A program made the translations under genes and the position numbers. A stretch of 64,000 nucleotides of DNA from NCBI RefSeq assembly GCF_003581425.1, contig NZ_QXTG01000003.1:248293-312292 (forward strand). The letters are read 5' to 3'. The stretch comes from Amnibacterium setariae (GTDB taxonomy: Bacteria; Actinomycetota; Actinomycetes; Actinomycetales; Microbacteriaceae). The notes beneath the pieces were generated by a model. That model searched no databases, was not told the origin of the DNA, and saw only the letters and a program-made list of their open reading frames with translations. Below, piece by piece: positions 7,725 through 20,310 of this stretch; the first letter of the stretch is position 1; the number at the start of each line of letters is the position of its first letter.

Positions 7725-9272
7725 TCAGCCGGCGGCGCCGCGCGTCGGCCTCTTCGGGTCGACCTTCTTGCCGAAGAAGTCGACCTTCACGGACGACGGG
7801 ACCGCGACGCCCTTCGGCATCTTGGACGCGTTCTTCGGCTTATAGCCGCCGAGGGTCGAGAAGGCCGTCCCGCCGACACCCGGGTGCTTCAGCTTCGGGT
7901 CGGTTCGGCTCGTTCCGGTCCCCTTCGGCTCGCCGCGTCCGCGGACGCCCAGGATGGTGTTCGAGCGGAACGAGACCTTGGCGGGGAAGGTCCAGTTCGC
8001 ATTGCCGTAGTTGTAGATCAAATTGTTGAAGAACGCGATGCCGCTGCCGTGCAGGCCGTTGAAGGTCCTGACGTTGCCCGCCTTCGCGGACTTGGCTGCG
8101 TAGAACGTGTTGTTGTACACGCTCGAGTCCTTCGCCGGCACGGAACCGATGAACGCGATCGCGGACTTCTTGTTGTTCTCGAAGATGTTGAACCGCACGC
8201 TTGACGCCTTGGAGCCGCAGAAGAGCACGCCGCCGCCGTCGTTGTCGTGGATCCAGTTGTACTGGACCGTGATGCGCTCGGCCATGATGTCGAGGTCGAT
8301 GCCCTCGCCGTCGCCATGGCCGACGTGCGTCCCGTAGACGTTGTTCTTCTCGATGACCGAGTCGCTGCTCCACGTCGGCCAAATGCCCGCGTTCGCGCCC
8401 ATGCCGCGGACCTTCATGCACCCGGGGCAGGGCCACATGTTGGAACTGTTCTTGACGGTGTTGTGGTCGATCGAGGCGTTCCGAGCGCCACGCATGATGA
8501 TGCCGTCGCCGCGCGACTTCGACACGGTGTTACCTGCGATGCGCAGGCCGAGGTCGAGGCCGTTCGGGTACTCGCGGTTCGAGGTGACGATCCCGGTCCG
8601 CCCGACGCCGCTCACGACGTTGTTCAGGATGCGGAGGCCCGTGTAGCCGTCGCCGCCCCCACGGCGCACCGTGTGCACCGAGATGCCGCCCCAGTCCCGG
8701 GCGTCGTGCTTGTTCTGGTACAGCAGCTTGCTCGTCACGTTGTCGACGGTCAGTCGCTGGAGCGTCACTCCGGCGAGGTAGCCGCCGTTGTCGTTGAGCA
8801 GGAGCACCCCGGAGCGGAACACCGATGCGGTCGAGGCCTTGGTCCGGTTGGTTACATGCAGGTCCTGCACCGTCCAGTACGCCTGGTTCTTCAGCGTGAG
8901 CGTCGCGGTCTCCATGCCGGTGCCGCCACCCGCGATGGTCGGCTTCGCGCCAGAGCCGTACGAGCCGAGGGTGATCGGCGCCCCGGCAGCCCCCGACCCC
9001 TTGGGGGTCAACTTCCCCTTGCAGGTGGTGCCCTTCTTGAACCGGATCACGTCGCCTGCGGTGAAGCGGACGTGGGTGTTGACGGCCGAGAGCGAGGCCC
9101 ACGGCGACTGCTGCGTGCCGAGTCCGTTCTTCTTCTCGGCGCAGTTCACGAAATATGTTGTCGCGGCCGCTGCGGCGACGGAGTCGGTCGGCGCGGCGGT
9201 GGCCGGCGCGGCCGAGCCGCCGATTAGGGCGGCCGCGACGGCGGCGATCAGGGCGGTCGTGCGGAGGCGGAT
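7725..9272 (-). CDS. Secreted right-handed parallel beta-helix protein (copy 2), apparent ATC start
   Basis: Paralogue of the 6152-7696 protein with the same rung pattern, cysteine pair (CPGCMK) and C-terminal DFFGKKVDPKRPTRGAAG. The first standard start in frame is GTG 9149, but this removes the signal peptide: upstream codons encode RLRTTALIAAVAAALIGG, then an ATA-AP cleavage site, in frame and without a stop. No ATG, GTG or TTG exists between the upstream stop (9374-9372) and 9149. Three ATC codons lie at 9278-9270, right behind a GGGAG ribosome site. Starting at the ATC 9272-9270 gives 515 residues against 514 in the paralogue, and RLR-TTALIAA aligns with its MTLRHALIAA. I therefore choose ATC 9272. 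A sequencing error or a start-codon mutation are alternatives. Confidence 0.7.
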   Translation of the reverse strand: MRLRTTALIAAVAAALIGGSAAPATAAPTDSVAAAAATTYFVNCAEKKNGLGTQQSPWASLSAVNTHVRFTAGDVIRFKKGTTCKGKLTPKGSGAAGAPITLGSYGSGAKPTIAGGGTGMETATLTLKNQAYWTVQDLHVTNRTKASTASVFRSGVLLLNDNGGYLAGVTLQRLTVDNVTSKLLYQNKHDARDWGGISVHTVRRGGGDGYTGLRILNNVVSGVGRTGIVTSNREYPNGLDLGLRIAGNTVSKSRGDGIIMRGARNASIDHNTVKNSSNMWPCPGCMKVRGMGANAGIWPTWSSDSVIEKNNVYGTHVGHGDGEGIDLDIMAERITVQYNWIHDNDGGGVLFCGSKASSVRFNIFENNKKSAIAFIGSVPAKDSSVYNNTFYAAKSAKAGNVRTFNGLHGSGIAFFNNLIYNYGNANWTFPAKVSFRSNTILGVRGRGEPKGTGTSRTDPKLKHPGVGGTAFSTLGGYKPKNASKMPKGVAVPSSVKVDFFGKKVDPKRPTRGAAG

Positions 9273-9465
9273 GATGATGTCTCCCGAGATCGGTCTGGCC
9301 GGGTGGGCGCGCAGCAGCCTGCTGGACGCGCGGCGGAAGCCGGGTCGGACGCGCCGCGCACCCTGGATCGTTCATCCTCGGCCCCCGATCCAGTCCGCGC
9401 ACAACCCCGTTCGGGGTGGCGGCTGGACGCGCGAGTCGCCTCGGGGACAACACGAGCCGACGCGC

Positions 9466-10859
9466 TCAGGCGAGGTAGGCGGCCAGTCCTGACGTCCAGT
9501 CGTCTAGCCGGAACCCGGTTGCGGCGACCTTCGAGAGATCCAGAGTCGATCGCTTCGGCCGAGGAGCGGTGTCCGGTCGGTCGGCGAAGTACGCGTCCGT
9601 CGTCACGCCGCGCACGCGATCTGGATCGGCGCCGACCAGGGCGAACACCGCCCGAGCGACGTCCGCCCACGAGCCCTCATCGCCGGCCGATGACAGGTTG
9701 TACGTCCCGGCGGTCGCATCGACCCGGAGCAGGTGCGCGATGGCGGAGGCGATGTCCTCCGCGAACGTCAGCCGACCCAGCTGGTCGTCGACCACGGAGG
9801 GGTCGATCGCGCGAGCCGCGAGCGAGGCCATCGTCCGGACGAAGTTGTTCCCGTCGCCGATGACCCAGCTCGTCCGCAGGATGTAGTGGCGCGGCACGGC
9901 CGAGACGATCGCGTCCCCCGCGGCCTTCGTCTGCCCGTAAACCCCGAGCGGTGAGAACGGCTCGTCCTCCACGTGCACCTCGGCCGTGCCGTCGAAGACG
10001 TAGTCGCTGGAGACGTGGATCAAGGTGATGCCATTCGCGGTCGCGACCTTCGCCATCTCGGCGACCGCGCTCACGTTGACCGCCCATGCGGAGCGGCGTC
10101 CCTCAGGCGTCTCCGCCTGGTCGACGGCGGTGTACGCCGCGGCGTTGATGATGACGCCGTAGTCCTTCCAGTGCTTCGACGCCCACGCGGCGGGGTCGGT
10201 CAGGTCGAAGTCGGCCCGCGTCGTGAACTCGGCGTCGGGGAACACCGAACGGAGGGCCCGTCCGAGCTGCCCGTGCCCGCCGAGCACGAGGGTCTTCCTC
10301 GGCTTCATCGGCACGACGTCGGCGAGCCGCGGGTGCGCCTGGTCCTTCGCCGAGATCTCGACCGAGTCGAGCGGGATCGGCCAGTCGATCGCGGCCGTCT
10401 CGTCGCGGAGGTTCAGGAACGTGTACTCGGCGTCGGGGGACCAGTGGTCGTTGACGAGGTACGCGTAGGCGGTGTCCGGCTCGAGCGTCTGGTAGCTGTT
10501 GCCCACGCCGCGGGGCACGAGGATCGCGCGGGACGGGTCGAGCTCGGCGGTGAAGACCGCGCCGAAGGTCGGGCCCTCCCGGAGGTCGACCCAGGCGCCG
10601 AAGATCCGGCCGGTCGCGACGGAGACGTACTTGTCCCACGGCTCGGCGTGGATGCCGCGCGTGGTCCCGACGGCGTCGTTGAAGGAGATGTTGTTCTGCA
10701 CCGGGCCGAGGTCGGGCAGGCCGAGCGCGAGCAGCTTCTCGCGCTGCCAGTTCTCCTTGAACCAGCCCCGGTTGTCGCCGGGGACTGGGAGGTCGACGAG
10801 AAGGAGCCCCGGGATCGAGGTCTCCGTGACGGACAGCTCCTTGCCGTGCTCCAGCGGCA

Positions 10860-10860
<1 letters not shown>
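9466..10860 (-). CDS. rmlCD: Bifunctional dTDP-4-dehydrorhamnose 3,5-epimerase / reductase (RmlC-RmlD fusion)
   Basis: A 464-residue protein. Residues 1 to ~185 are RmlC-like: cupin motif TRGIHAEPWDKYVSV with the catalytic-type His, and VPRGVGNSYQTLEPDTAYAY. Residues ~188-464 are RmlD: LVLGGHGQLGRALRSVFP binds NAD(P)H, YVFDGT and YGQTKAAGDAIV carry the Tyr-x3-Lys pair, and RTSWVIGDGNNFVRTM follows. It converts dTDP-4-keto-6-deoxyglucose to dTDP-L-rhamnose in two steps in the cytoplasm. Separate rmlC and rmlD genes are the more common arrangement; the fusion is familiar in some actinobacteria. ATG 10860 overlaps the rmlB stop by one base (TGATG), so it is the last gene of rmlA-rmlB-rmlCD. Confidence 0.92.
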
Positions 10861-15004
<4,144 letters not shown>

Positions 15005-15143
15005 ATCGTCGCCACGTCAGTGAGCTGTCGATCCAAGGCGAACTTCGCTTGAGGGGCACGAGAGCACGTCCGTCCGGAGCCCGTCCCGTGTTCTCGGGTC
15101 GAGCGCCGGCAGGAGCCGCAGGGCGCACCTAATATCGACTGTC

Positions 15144-15650
15144 GTGGCTTTGGCGACGCGCGCTGGCGCGTTCCGCGTGCGGTTCGTCGCGACGCTCACC
15201 GTCCTCTACGTGCTCGTCGTCCTTCTGGTCACGCTTTGGCCGACCACCGTCGATCAGGGGCTCGACCCCTATATCGAGCGCCTGCTGCAGAAGCTCTGGT
15301 CGAAGGGTGTCCCGGCGTTCGTCGACTACGGGTTCATCGAGTTCAGCGCCAACGTCGTGTTCTTCGTCCCATTCGGGTTCCTGCTTGGACTGCTCTTCCC
15401 GTACCGGTTCTGGTGGCTCGCGATTGCGGGGGGAGCGCTCCTGTCGGTCGCCGTCGAGACGGCGCAGGGGCTCTTCCTGCCCGGGCGGGTCTCGAGCGCC
15501 CAGGACGTGGTCGCGAACACCACGGGAGCGGTCATCGGTTGTTTGGTCGCCGTCGCCGTCCGGATGCTGATCCTGCACCGGGACGTCCTGGTGATCCGCG
15601 ATGTTGCAGAAGGTCGGCGTGCCTCGAACGGGTTACCCGTTCACAAATAG
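15144..15650 (+). CDS. VanZ-like membrane protein
   Basis: A 168-residue protein with about four membrane segments: FVATLTVLYVLVVLLVTLWP, NVVFFVPFGFLLGLLFP, WWLAIAGGALLSVAVETAQ and VVANTTGAVIGCLVAVAV. The pattern 'N...F.PFGFLLG' and 'SV..E..Q.......S..DV..NT.GA..G' is the VanZ-like signature. VanZ confers low-level teicoplanin resistance in enterococci, but most homologues in polysaccharide loci have no proven role. It lies between the acyltransferase and the sugar-1-phosphate transferase on the same strand. GTG 15144 is chosen as start. Confidence 0.8.
   Translation: MALATRAGAFRVRFVATLTVLYVLVVLLVTLWPTTVDQGLDPYIERLLQKLWSKGVPAFVDYGFIEFSANVVFFVPFGFLLGLLFPYRFWWLAIAGGALLSVAVETAQGLFLPGRVSSAQDVVANTTGAVIGCLVAVAVRMLILHRDVLVIRDVAEGRRASNGLPVHK
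15626..15642 (+). terminator. Short hairpin at the end of the VanZ-like gene
   Basis: A seven-base-pair perfect stem GAACGGG / CCCGTTC with a TTA loop overlaps the last codons of the VanZ-like gene (stop at 15650). It may attenuate read-through toward the next gene. There is no T run, so it is only a weak candidate. Confidence 0.3.
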
Positions 15651-15689
15651 AACCTATGTCGGTCCGATCAGTCCGACAGAGGGGGCCAG

Positions 15690-17225
15690 GTGGCTGTGAC
15701 CACTGAGCGACCACGATTCGCCGCGGAGCGCACGCGTGCGCGAGTGCCTCGGCGGGTGCGGGACGAGCAACCGATCGGCCTGCCGATCCGCCGGACCAAC
15801 CCGACCTGGGAGAAGGCGTTCCAGCGCCGGCTCGTCGTCTCCGACGCCGTGCTGCTGGCGGCCACCCTGCTGGGGACGCAGAGCGTCTGGCTCGGGATCG
15901 ATGCGACGCCGGAGTACGTCTCGACAACGCTGCCGCTCAGCGTCCCCTACTCGGCGCTGACCGTCGCGCTGTTTGTCCTCTGGATGCTCTTCCTCAAGGT
16001 GTTCGGCACGCGCAGCCCGAGGGTCATCGGCTCGGGCTTCGCCGAGTACAGCCGGGTCGGGGGCGCGAGCTTCCGGCTGTTCGGCCTCGTCGCGATCGTC
16101 GCGCTGCTGCTCCAGTTCGCGCCGGCGCGCGGGTTCATCCTGACCGCCTTCCCCGTCGGGGTCCTGCTGCTCATCGTCTCCCGCTGGGCGTGGCGGCAGT
16201 GGCTCCGTCGCCAGCGTCGCCTCGGCCGGTACCTCATCCGGGTGCTGCTGGTCGGCGCACCGAGCTCGGTGGAGCACCTCCACGAAGAGTTCACGCGACG
16301 GAAGTACCTCGGCTTCGAGATCGTCGGCGCCTGCCTCCCGCAGCGCGCGATGCGGGACTCGACGGAGATCCCCGTCGACCGGCTCGGATCGTTCGAGGAC
16401 GTCGGGAGCGTCGCGCGCCGCGAGCGAGTGCACGCGGTCGCACTGGCCGGGTCGGAGGAGCTGCCGCCGGAGGCGGTGCGGCGGATCGGGTGGCGGCTCG
16501 AGTCCACCGGTGTCGACCTCATGGTCGCGCCGGCGATCACCGAGGTGGCCGGTACGCGCATCCACACCCGTCCGGTCGGCGGGCTGCCGCTGATGTACGT
16601 GGACTCCCCGTCGTACGACGGCGGCAAGAAGATCGCCAAGTCGGTGCTCGACTTCGGGCTTGCCTGGATCGCGATCATCCTGACGTCGCCGCTCATGATC
16701 GGGACCGCCATCGGTGTGAAGCTGACGTCCCCCGGTCCCGTGCTCTTCCGGCAGCAACGGATCGGCCTGAACGGCAAGGCGTTCGAGGTCCTCAAGTTCC
16801 GGTCGATGCGGATTGGTGCGGACGCCGAGCTCGCGGACCTGCTTCGGGAGCAGGGAACCGCCGACAAGCCGCTCTTCAAGGTCGAGAACGATCCTCGGAT
16901 CACGCGGTTCGGTGCATTCATCCGCAAGTACTCCCTCGACGAGCTCCCACAGTTCTTCAACGTCGTCAAGGGGGAGATGAGCATCGTCGGTCCGCGTCCG
17001 CAGCGGGCCGAGGAGGTCGCCCTCTACGACAACGCGGCCGGGCGGCGACTGCTGGTGAAGCCGGGGATCACCGGGCTGTGGCAGGTGAGCGGTCGCAGCG
17101 ACCTCTCGTGGGAGGACACGGTCCGGCTCGACCTCTATTACGCGGAGAACTGGTCGCTGCTCGACGACTTCGTGATCCTGCTGTGGACGGTCAAGACGGT
17201 GCTGCAGTCGCAGGGCGCGCGCTGA
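15690..17225 (+). CDS. Polyprenyl-phosphate sugar-1-phosphate transferase (WbaP/ExoY type), initiating enzyme
   Basis: A 511-residue membrane protein. Residues ~50-170 hold four to five membrane segments (e.g. LVVSDAVLLAATLLGTQSVW, ALTVALFVLWMLFL). Residues ~180-300 form a CoA-binding/Rossmann-like domain (VLLVGAPSSVEHLHEEF). The C-terminal ~190 residues are the catalytic domain: KSVLDFGLAWIAIILTSPLM, LFRQQRIGLNGKAFEVLKFR, RKYSLDELPQFFNVVKGEMS, IVGPRPQRAEE and KPGITGLWQVSGRSDL. It transfers a sugar-1-phosphate to undecaprenyl phosphate and so starts repeat-unit assembly; the sugar (often Glc or Gal) cannot be told. GTG 15690 follows GAGGGGG. It is the only such enzyme in the window. Confidence 0.93.
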   Translation: MAVTTERPRFAAERTRARVPRRVRDEQPIGLPIRRTNPTWEKAFQRRLVVSDAVLLAATLLGTQSVWLGIDATPEYVSTTLPLSVPYSALTVALFVLWMLFLKVFGTRSPRVIGSGFAEYSRVGGASFRLFGLVAIVALLLQFAPARGFILTAFPVGVLLLIVSRWAWRQWLRRQRRLGRYLIRVLLVGAPSSVEHLHEEFTRRKYLGFEIVGACLPQRAMRDSTEIPVDRLGSFEDVGSVARRERVHAVALAGSEELPPEAVRRIGWRLESTGVDLMVAPAITEVAGTRIHTRPVGGLPLMYVDSPSYDGGKKIAKSVLDFGLAWIAIILTSPLMIGTAIGVKLTSPGPVLFRQQRIGLNGKAFEVLKFRSMRIGADAELADLLREQGTADKPLFKVENDPRITRFGAFIRKYSLDELPQFFNVVKGEMSIVGPRPQRAEEVALYDNAAGRRLLVKPGITGLWQVSGRSDLSWEDTVRLDLYYAENWSLLDDFVILLWTVKTVLQSQGAR

Positions 17226-17412
17226 CGGTCCCGGATAGTCCTCGGAATTCGTCGACACGTCAGACTCCGCTCGACGGCGCGAGGGCGAGGCACGGATGCG
17301 CCGGCATGGACCGCCCGCCGACGAGCCCATGACGCGCAGCACGCGCGGCCTGCGCCGAGGGTCGGATCCGACGCCCTGTCGTCCGGCGCGCCGCGGATAT
17401 GGTTCACCCCGG

Positions 17413-17439
17413 TCCGGGGGACACGTACCGTCCCCCGGA
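17413..17439 (+). promoter_or_regulatory. Stable leader hairpin before the polymerase gene
   Basis: Perfect ten-base-pair stem TCCGGGGGAC (17413-17422) and GTCCCCCGGA (17430-17439) with a seven-base loop. It lies 29 bases before the polymerase start at 17469 and ~190 bases after the previous stop. A -10-like TATGGT is at 17398-17403, so the hairpin could sit at the very 5' end of a transcript (inference). A terminator for the upstream gene is the alternative. Confidence 0.4.
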
Positions 17440-17468
17440 GTGTTCTCGTACTCGCCGAAGGATCACGC

Positions 17469-19016
17469 ATGACGAAGCTGGCTGAACCGCGGACCTCGGG
17501 TCCGCGCGACGCTGACGGCCGTGCGGTGACGAGATGGATCCGCGCGGAACTGCTCACGTGGCCGGCCGTCGAAAAGCGCGACGGAGGGTGGAGGCGGGCA
17601 GTGGCGCGCGCGGCGGTCGTCGCGGTCGCTCTCGGTCTGATGACCGAGTCGTGGGATCGATTTCTGAACGTCGAGGCTCTCGGTTACAACCTCAAGCTTC
17701 CGTCGCTCCTGTTCAGCATCGCCGCGATCGCTCTCGTCGTCGCGGTACGGCACCCGATTCGTCTCGTCCTGCAGAGGGCCTTCCAGCGCTACACCGTCGT
17801 GCTGACGGCGGCGATCGTCCTCTACCTCGCTGTCCGAGGCGTCTTCACCACGTCCCCGCTTGCCGCCTCGGCGCAGTTGGCGGCTGTGCTGTCGGGCGCG
17901 GTCCTGCCGTTCGTAGCGCTCCTGCTCGTCCTTCGCACCAGGCGTGATCTGCTCTGGGCCATCTCATGGCTCAGTCTCGGAGCAGCAGTCGCTGCCGCGT
18001 TCGGTGTGTACCAGCTGATCGCGTTCTACGCGGGCCTGCCGCAAGGCATCGAGTACAGCGGGGTAAGCATCGGGACCGGGCTCGGCCGGATCAGCTCGTT
18101 CAGCTACGAGCCAGCGTACTTCTCCTACTTCGTCATTCTGGTCCTCGGCGCGGTCGTCGCACGACGGAGGATGCTCGGGGGAGAGGTGAGTTGGCCGACG
18201 CTCGGCGTCTTCGGAGCGGTGCTCTACCTCATCAATGTCCGAGCCGCTCCGCTCATGGTGGTCGCCGTCGGCGGGCTGCTGTTGCTCGCATTCTCGTCGT
18301 ACCGAAGGCTCATCGCGCGCGGCGCGATCGTCCTCGTCTGCGCCACCGTCGTGGCGCTCGCGGTCCCAGTGCTGATCGCGCAGATCAGCACTGCGGGGGG
18401 CCAGACCTCGAACGCGTCGATCCCGACGGATCGATTTCGCTCCCCGGCGACCGAGACGACGCAGCCGTCGGAGACCAGCACGTCGCCGGCCGCGGCCACG
18501 CCCGCGCCCGCGCCGAGCGAGTCGGCCGCGCCCGAGACCGGCGTCGGCGAGCCGCTTCAGGCATTCGACCCAAACGAGCAGAGTTCCAACTCGCCGCGTC
18601 TCGAGCTCTACAAGGCGGTGCTGGCGACGGTGGGTCGATCGCCCGTCTTCGGTGTCGGCCCGGGCAACCTCGGACCCGTGCTCCAGCGCGACGCACCCGG
18701 CGCGATCGCGAACCAGGGGGCGCAGGTCGTCGCGAACAACATCTGGCTGCAGGCGCTCGCTGACGGAGGGATCCCGCTCCTGCTGATGGAGATGGCGGTC
18801 ATCGGGGGGGTCGCCGTTGCCGGCGTGCGCCGCCGGCGCTTCTTCACGTACCCGTTGGTCGCGGCGTGGCTCTCCGTGCTGCTCGTCGGAGGGATGCTGA
18901 CCTCGTACTTCTTCGACATCAAGGTCTGGGTGGCGCTCGGGCTGCTCGTGGCCGGTGTCCGCGTGGTGGACCTGGAGCGGCAGGCCGGCACGACGCCGCG
19001 ACAGCCTTTGATGTGA
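17469..19016 (+). CDS. O-antigen ligase / polymerase family membrane protein (Wzy-like), set A
   Basis: A 515-residue protein with about ten to twelve membrane segments and the O-antigen ligase pattern near the C-terminus: SPRLELYKAVLATVGRSPVF followed by GVGPGN, then ANNIWLQALADGGIPLLLME. Family members polymerise or ligate lipid-linked glycans at the outer face of the membrane. An unusual stretch between ~residues 315 and 360 (TETTQPSETSTSPAAATPA and more) is low-complexity Thr/Ser/Pro/Ala and falls in the large outer loop just before the ligase motif. It follows the initiating transferase and precedes two glycosyltransferases on the same strand. Polymerase is the more likely role in a Gram-positive EPS locus. 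Confidence 0.8.
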   Translation: MTKLAEPRTSGPRDADGRAVTRWIRAELLTWPAVEKRDGGWRRAVARAAVVAVALGLMTESWDRFLNVEALGYNLKLPSLLFSIAAIALVVAVRHPIRLVLQRAFQRYTVVLTAAIVLYLAVRGVFTTSPLAASAQLAAVLSGAVLPFVALLLVLRTRRDLLWAISWLSLGAAVAAAFGVYQLIAFYAGLPQGIEYSGVSIGTGLGRISSFSYEPAYFSYFVILVLGAVVARRRMLGGEVSWPTLGVFGAVLYLINVRAAPLMVVAVGGLLLLAFSSYRRLIARGAIVLVCATVVALAVPVLIAQISTAGGQTSNASIPTDRFRSPATETTQPSETSTSPAAATPAPAPSESAAPETGVGEPLQAFDPNEQSSNSPRLELYKAVLATVGRSPVFGVGPGNLGPVLQRDAPGAIANQGAQVVANNIWLQALADGGIPLLLMEMAVIGGVAVAGVRRRRFFTYPLVAAWLSVLLVGGMLTSYFFDIKVWVALGLLVAGVRVVDLERQAGTTPRQPLM

Positions 19017-19125
19017 GAGTCTCGACACGCCGGACGAGTGTGGCGCGGCCGGGCTGCTTCCAGCTGCTCAGACGGGGTCCGACGGTCGACGCGGCCGATC
19101 TCGCGGGGAACGGAGGTGAGTGGCC

Positions 19126-20187
19126 ATGGCCGTGTACGTGAACGGGCGGTTCCTCACCGAGGAGCCCACAGGAGTGCAGCGCTTCGCCGAACAGCTCGTC
19201 GTCGGACTCGGAGAGCTGCGCGACGACGTCGTCGTGTTGACGCCGCCCGGTGCTCGTACGCTGCGGAGGGCGAACATCCGAGTCGAGGCTTTCGGTTCCG
19301 GCAATGCCTTTAAGTGGGAGCAGTGTGACCTTCCTGCACGGCTGCGAAGAGCCGGAAGCCCGCTGCTCGTCAACCTCGGCAATCGAGCGCCGCTCGTGTA
19401 CCGGCACCAGATCTCGACGCTGCATGATCTCCTCCCGATGCGTTTCGGCGACAACTTCTCTCTTCGGTTCCGGCTGCAGTTCCGAGTGATCGCAGCCGTC
19501 GGGGTCGTGCGGCGCAGTCATCGCGTGCTGACGGTCAGCGATGCCGCCGCCGCGGAGATCCGTGCGTTCTACGGGCTTCCGGAGTCGAGGACAGCGGTCG
19601 TCCACAACGCGGTGGATCATCGATCCGACCCGCGCACCGGACCGGGGTCCTCCGCGATCGCCGGCGCGACGCCCTACGTCCTCGCTTTCGGGCGTGCAGG
19701 CCGGCACCGCAACGCTGGAGTGACCATCGAGGCCGTCGGTCGCCTTCTTGAGCGCACGACGTTGCGGCTGGTGCTCGTGGGGTCCCCTGATCCGATCCTG
19801 ATGCGGGAAGCAGCGCGCCTCGGAGACAGGTGCGTATTCACAGGACGGGTATCCGACGCGGACCTGGAGGCGTTGTACCGCGGCGCGAGCTGCTTCGTCG
19901 CGCCGTCGCTCTACGAAGGTTTCGACATACCTCCCCTGGAGGCGCAGCGGGCAGGTGCTCCGGTGATCGCTTCGCAGATCGACGTCCACCGCGAAGTGCT
20001 CCGAGACGCCGCGCTCTACTTCGATCCCAGCGATCCGGATGACCTGACGCAGCAGATCGAGCGAGTGCTCGCTCACCCGGAGCTGCGATCGCGGCTCATC
20101 GCACTGGGTCGAGAGAACTCGGCGAGGTTCGACTGGGGCAGGTCAGCGGCGGAACTGAACCGCGTGATCGTCGAGACAGACGCGTGA
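19126..20187 (+). CDS. Family 4 glycosyltransferase
   Basis: A 353-residue GT-B enzyme. The N-terminal domain starts AVYVNGRFLTEEPTGVQRFA, the 'GVxR' pattern of GT4 mannosyl/rhamnosyltransferases, and STLHDLLPMRFG follows. The C-terminal donor domain carries YVLAFGRAGRHRN, VFTGRVSDADLEALYRGA and the E-x7-E-type block SLYEGFDIPPLEAQRAGAPV. It adds a sugar to the repeat unit in the cytoplasm. ATG 19126 is chosen over GTG 19120 because GGAGG at 19112-19116 is at the better spacing. It follows the polymerase after ~110 bases and precedes another GT4. Confidence 0.88.
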   Translation: MAVYVNGRFLTEEPTGVQRFAEQLVVGLGELRDDVVVLTPPGARTLRRANIRVEAFGSGNAFKWEQCDLPARLRRAGSPLLVNLGNRAPLVYRHQISTLHDLLPMRFGDNFSLRFRLQFRVIAAVGVVRRSHRVLTVSDAAAAEIRAFYGLPESRTAVVHNAVDHRSDPRTGPGSSAIAGATPYVLAFGRAGRHRNAGVTIEAVGRLLERTTLRLVLVGSPDPILMREAARLGDRCVFTGRVSDADLEALYRGASCFVAPSLYEGFDIPPLEAQRAGAPVIASQIDVHREVLRDAALYFDPSDPDDLTQQIERVLAHPELRSRLIALGRENSARFDWGRSAAELNRVIVETDA

Positions 20188-20310
20188 CGGAGCGGAAGCG
20201 TCGTCGCGTGCCGCCCGCGACAGGAGCGCGGTCCCGCGATCGGCAGTTCGTCGGGTCGGAACCATTCGCGTTCCTCTTCCCCGACTCGAGCTCACTGAGG
20301 AGGACCCGAC

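Noticed and set aside
9147-9149. GTG 9149 as start of the second beta-helix protein
   Set aside because: It would cut off an in-frame signal peptide and lies after the YF-V-C strand that begins the mature paralogue.
9405-9416. CCCCGTTCGGGG palindrome, also at 31669-31680, considered as an operator
   Set aside because: A 4-5 base-pair stem at two places in GC-rich DNA is too weak; both could be minor ends of transcripts.
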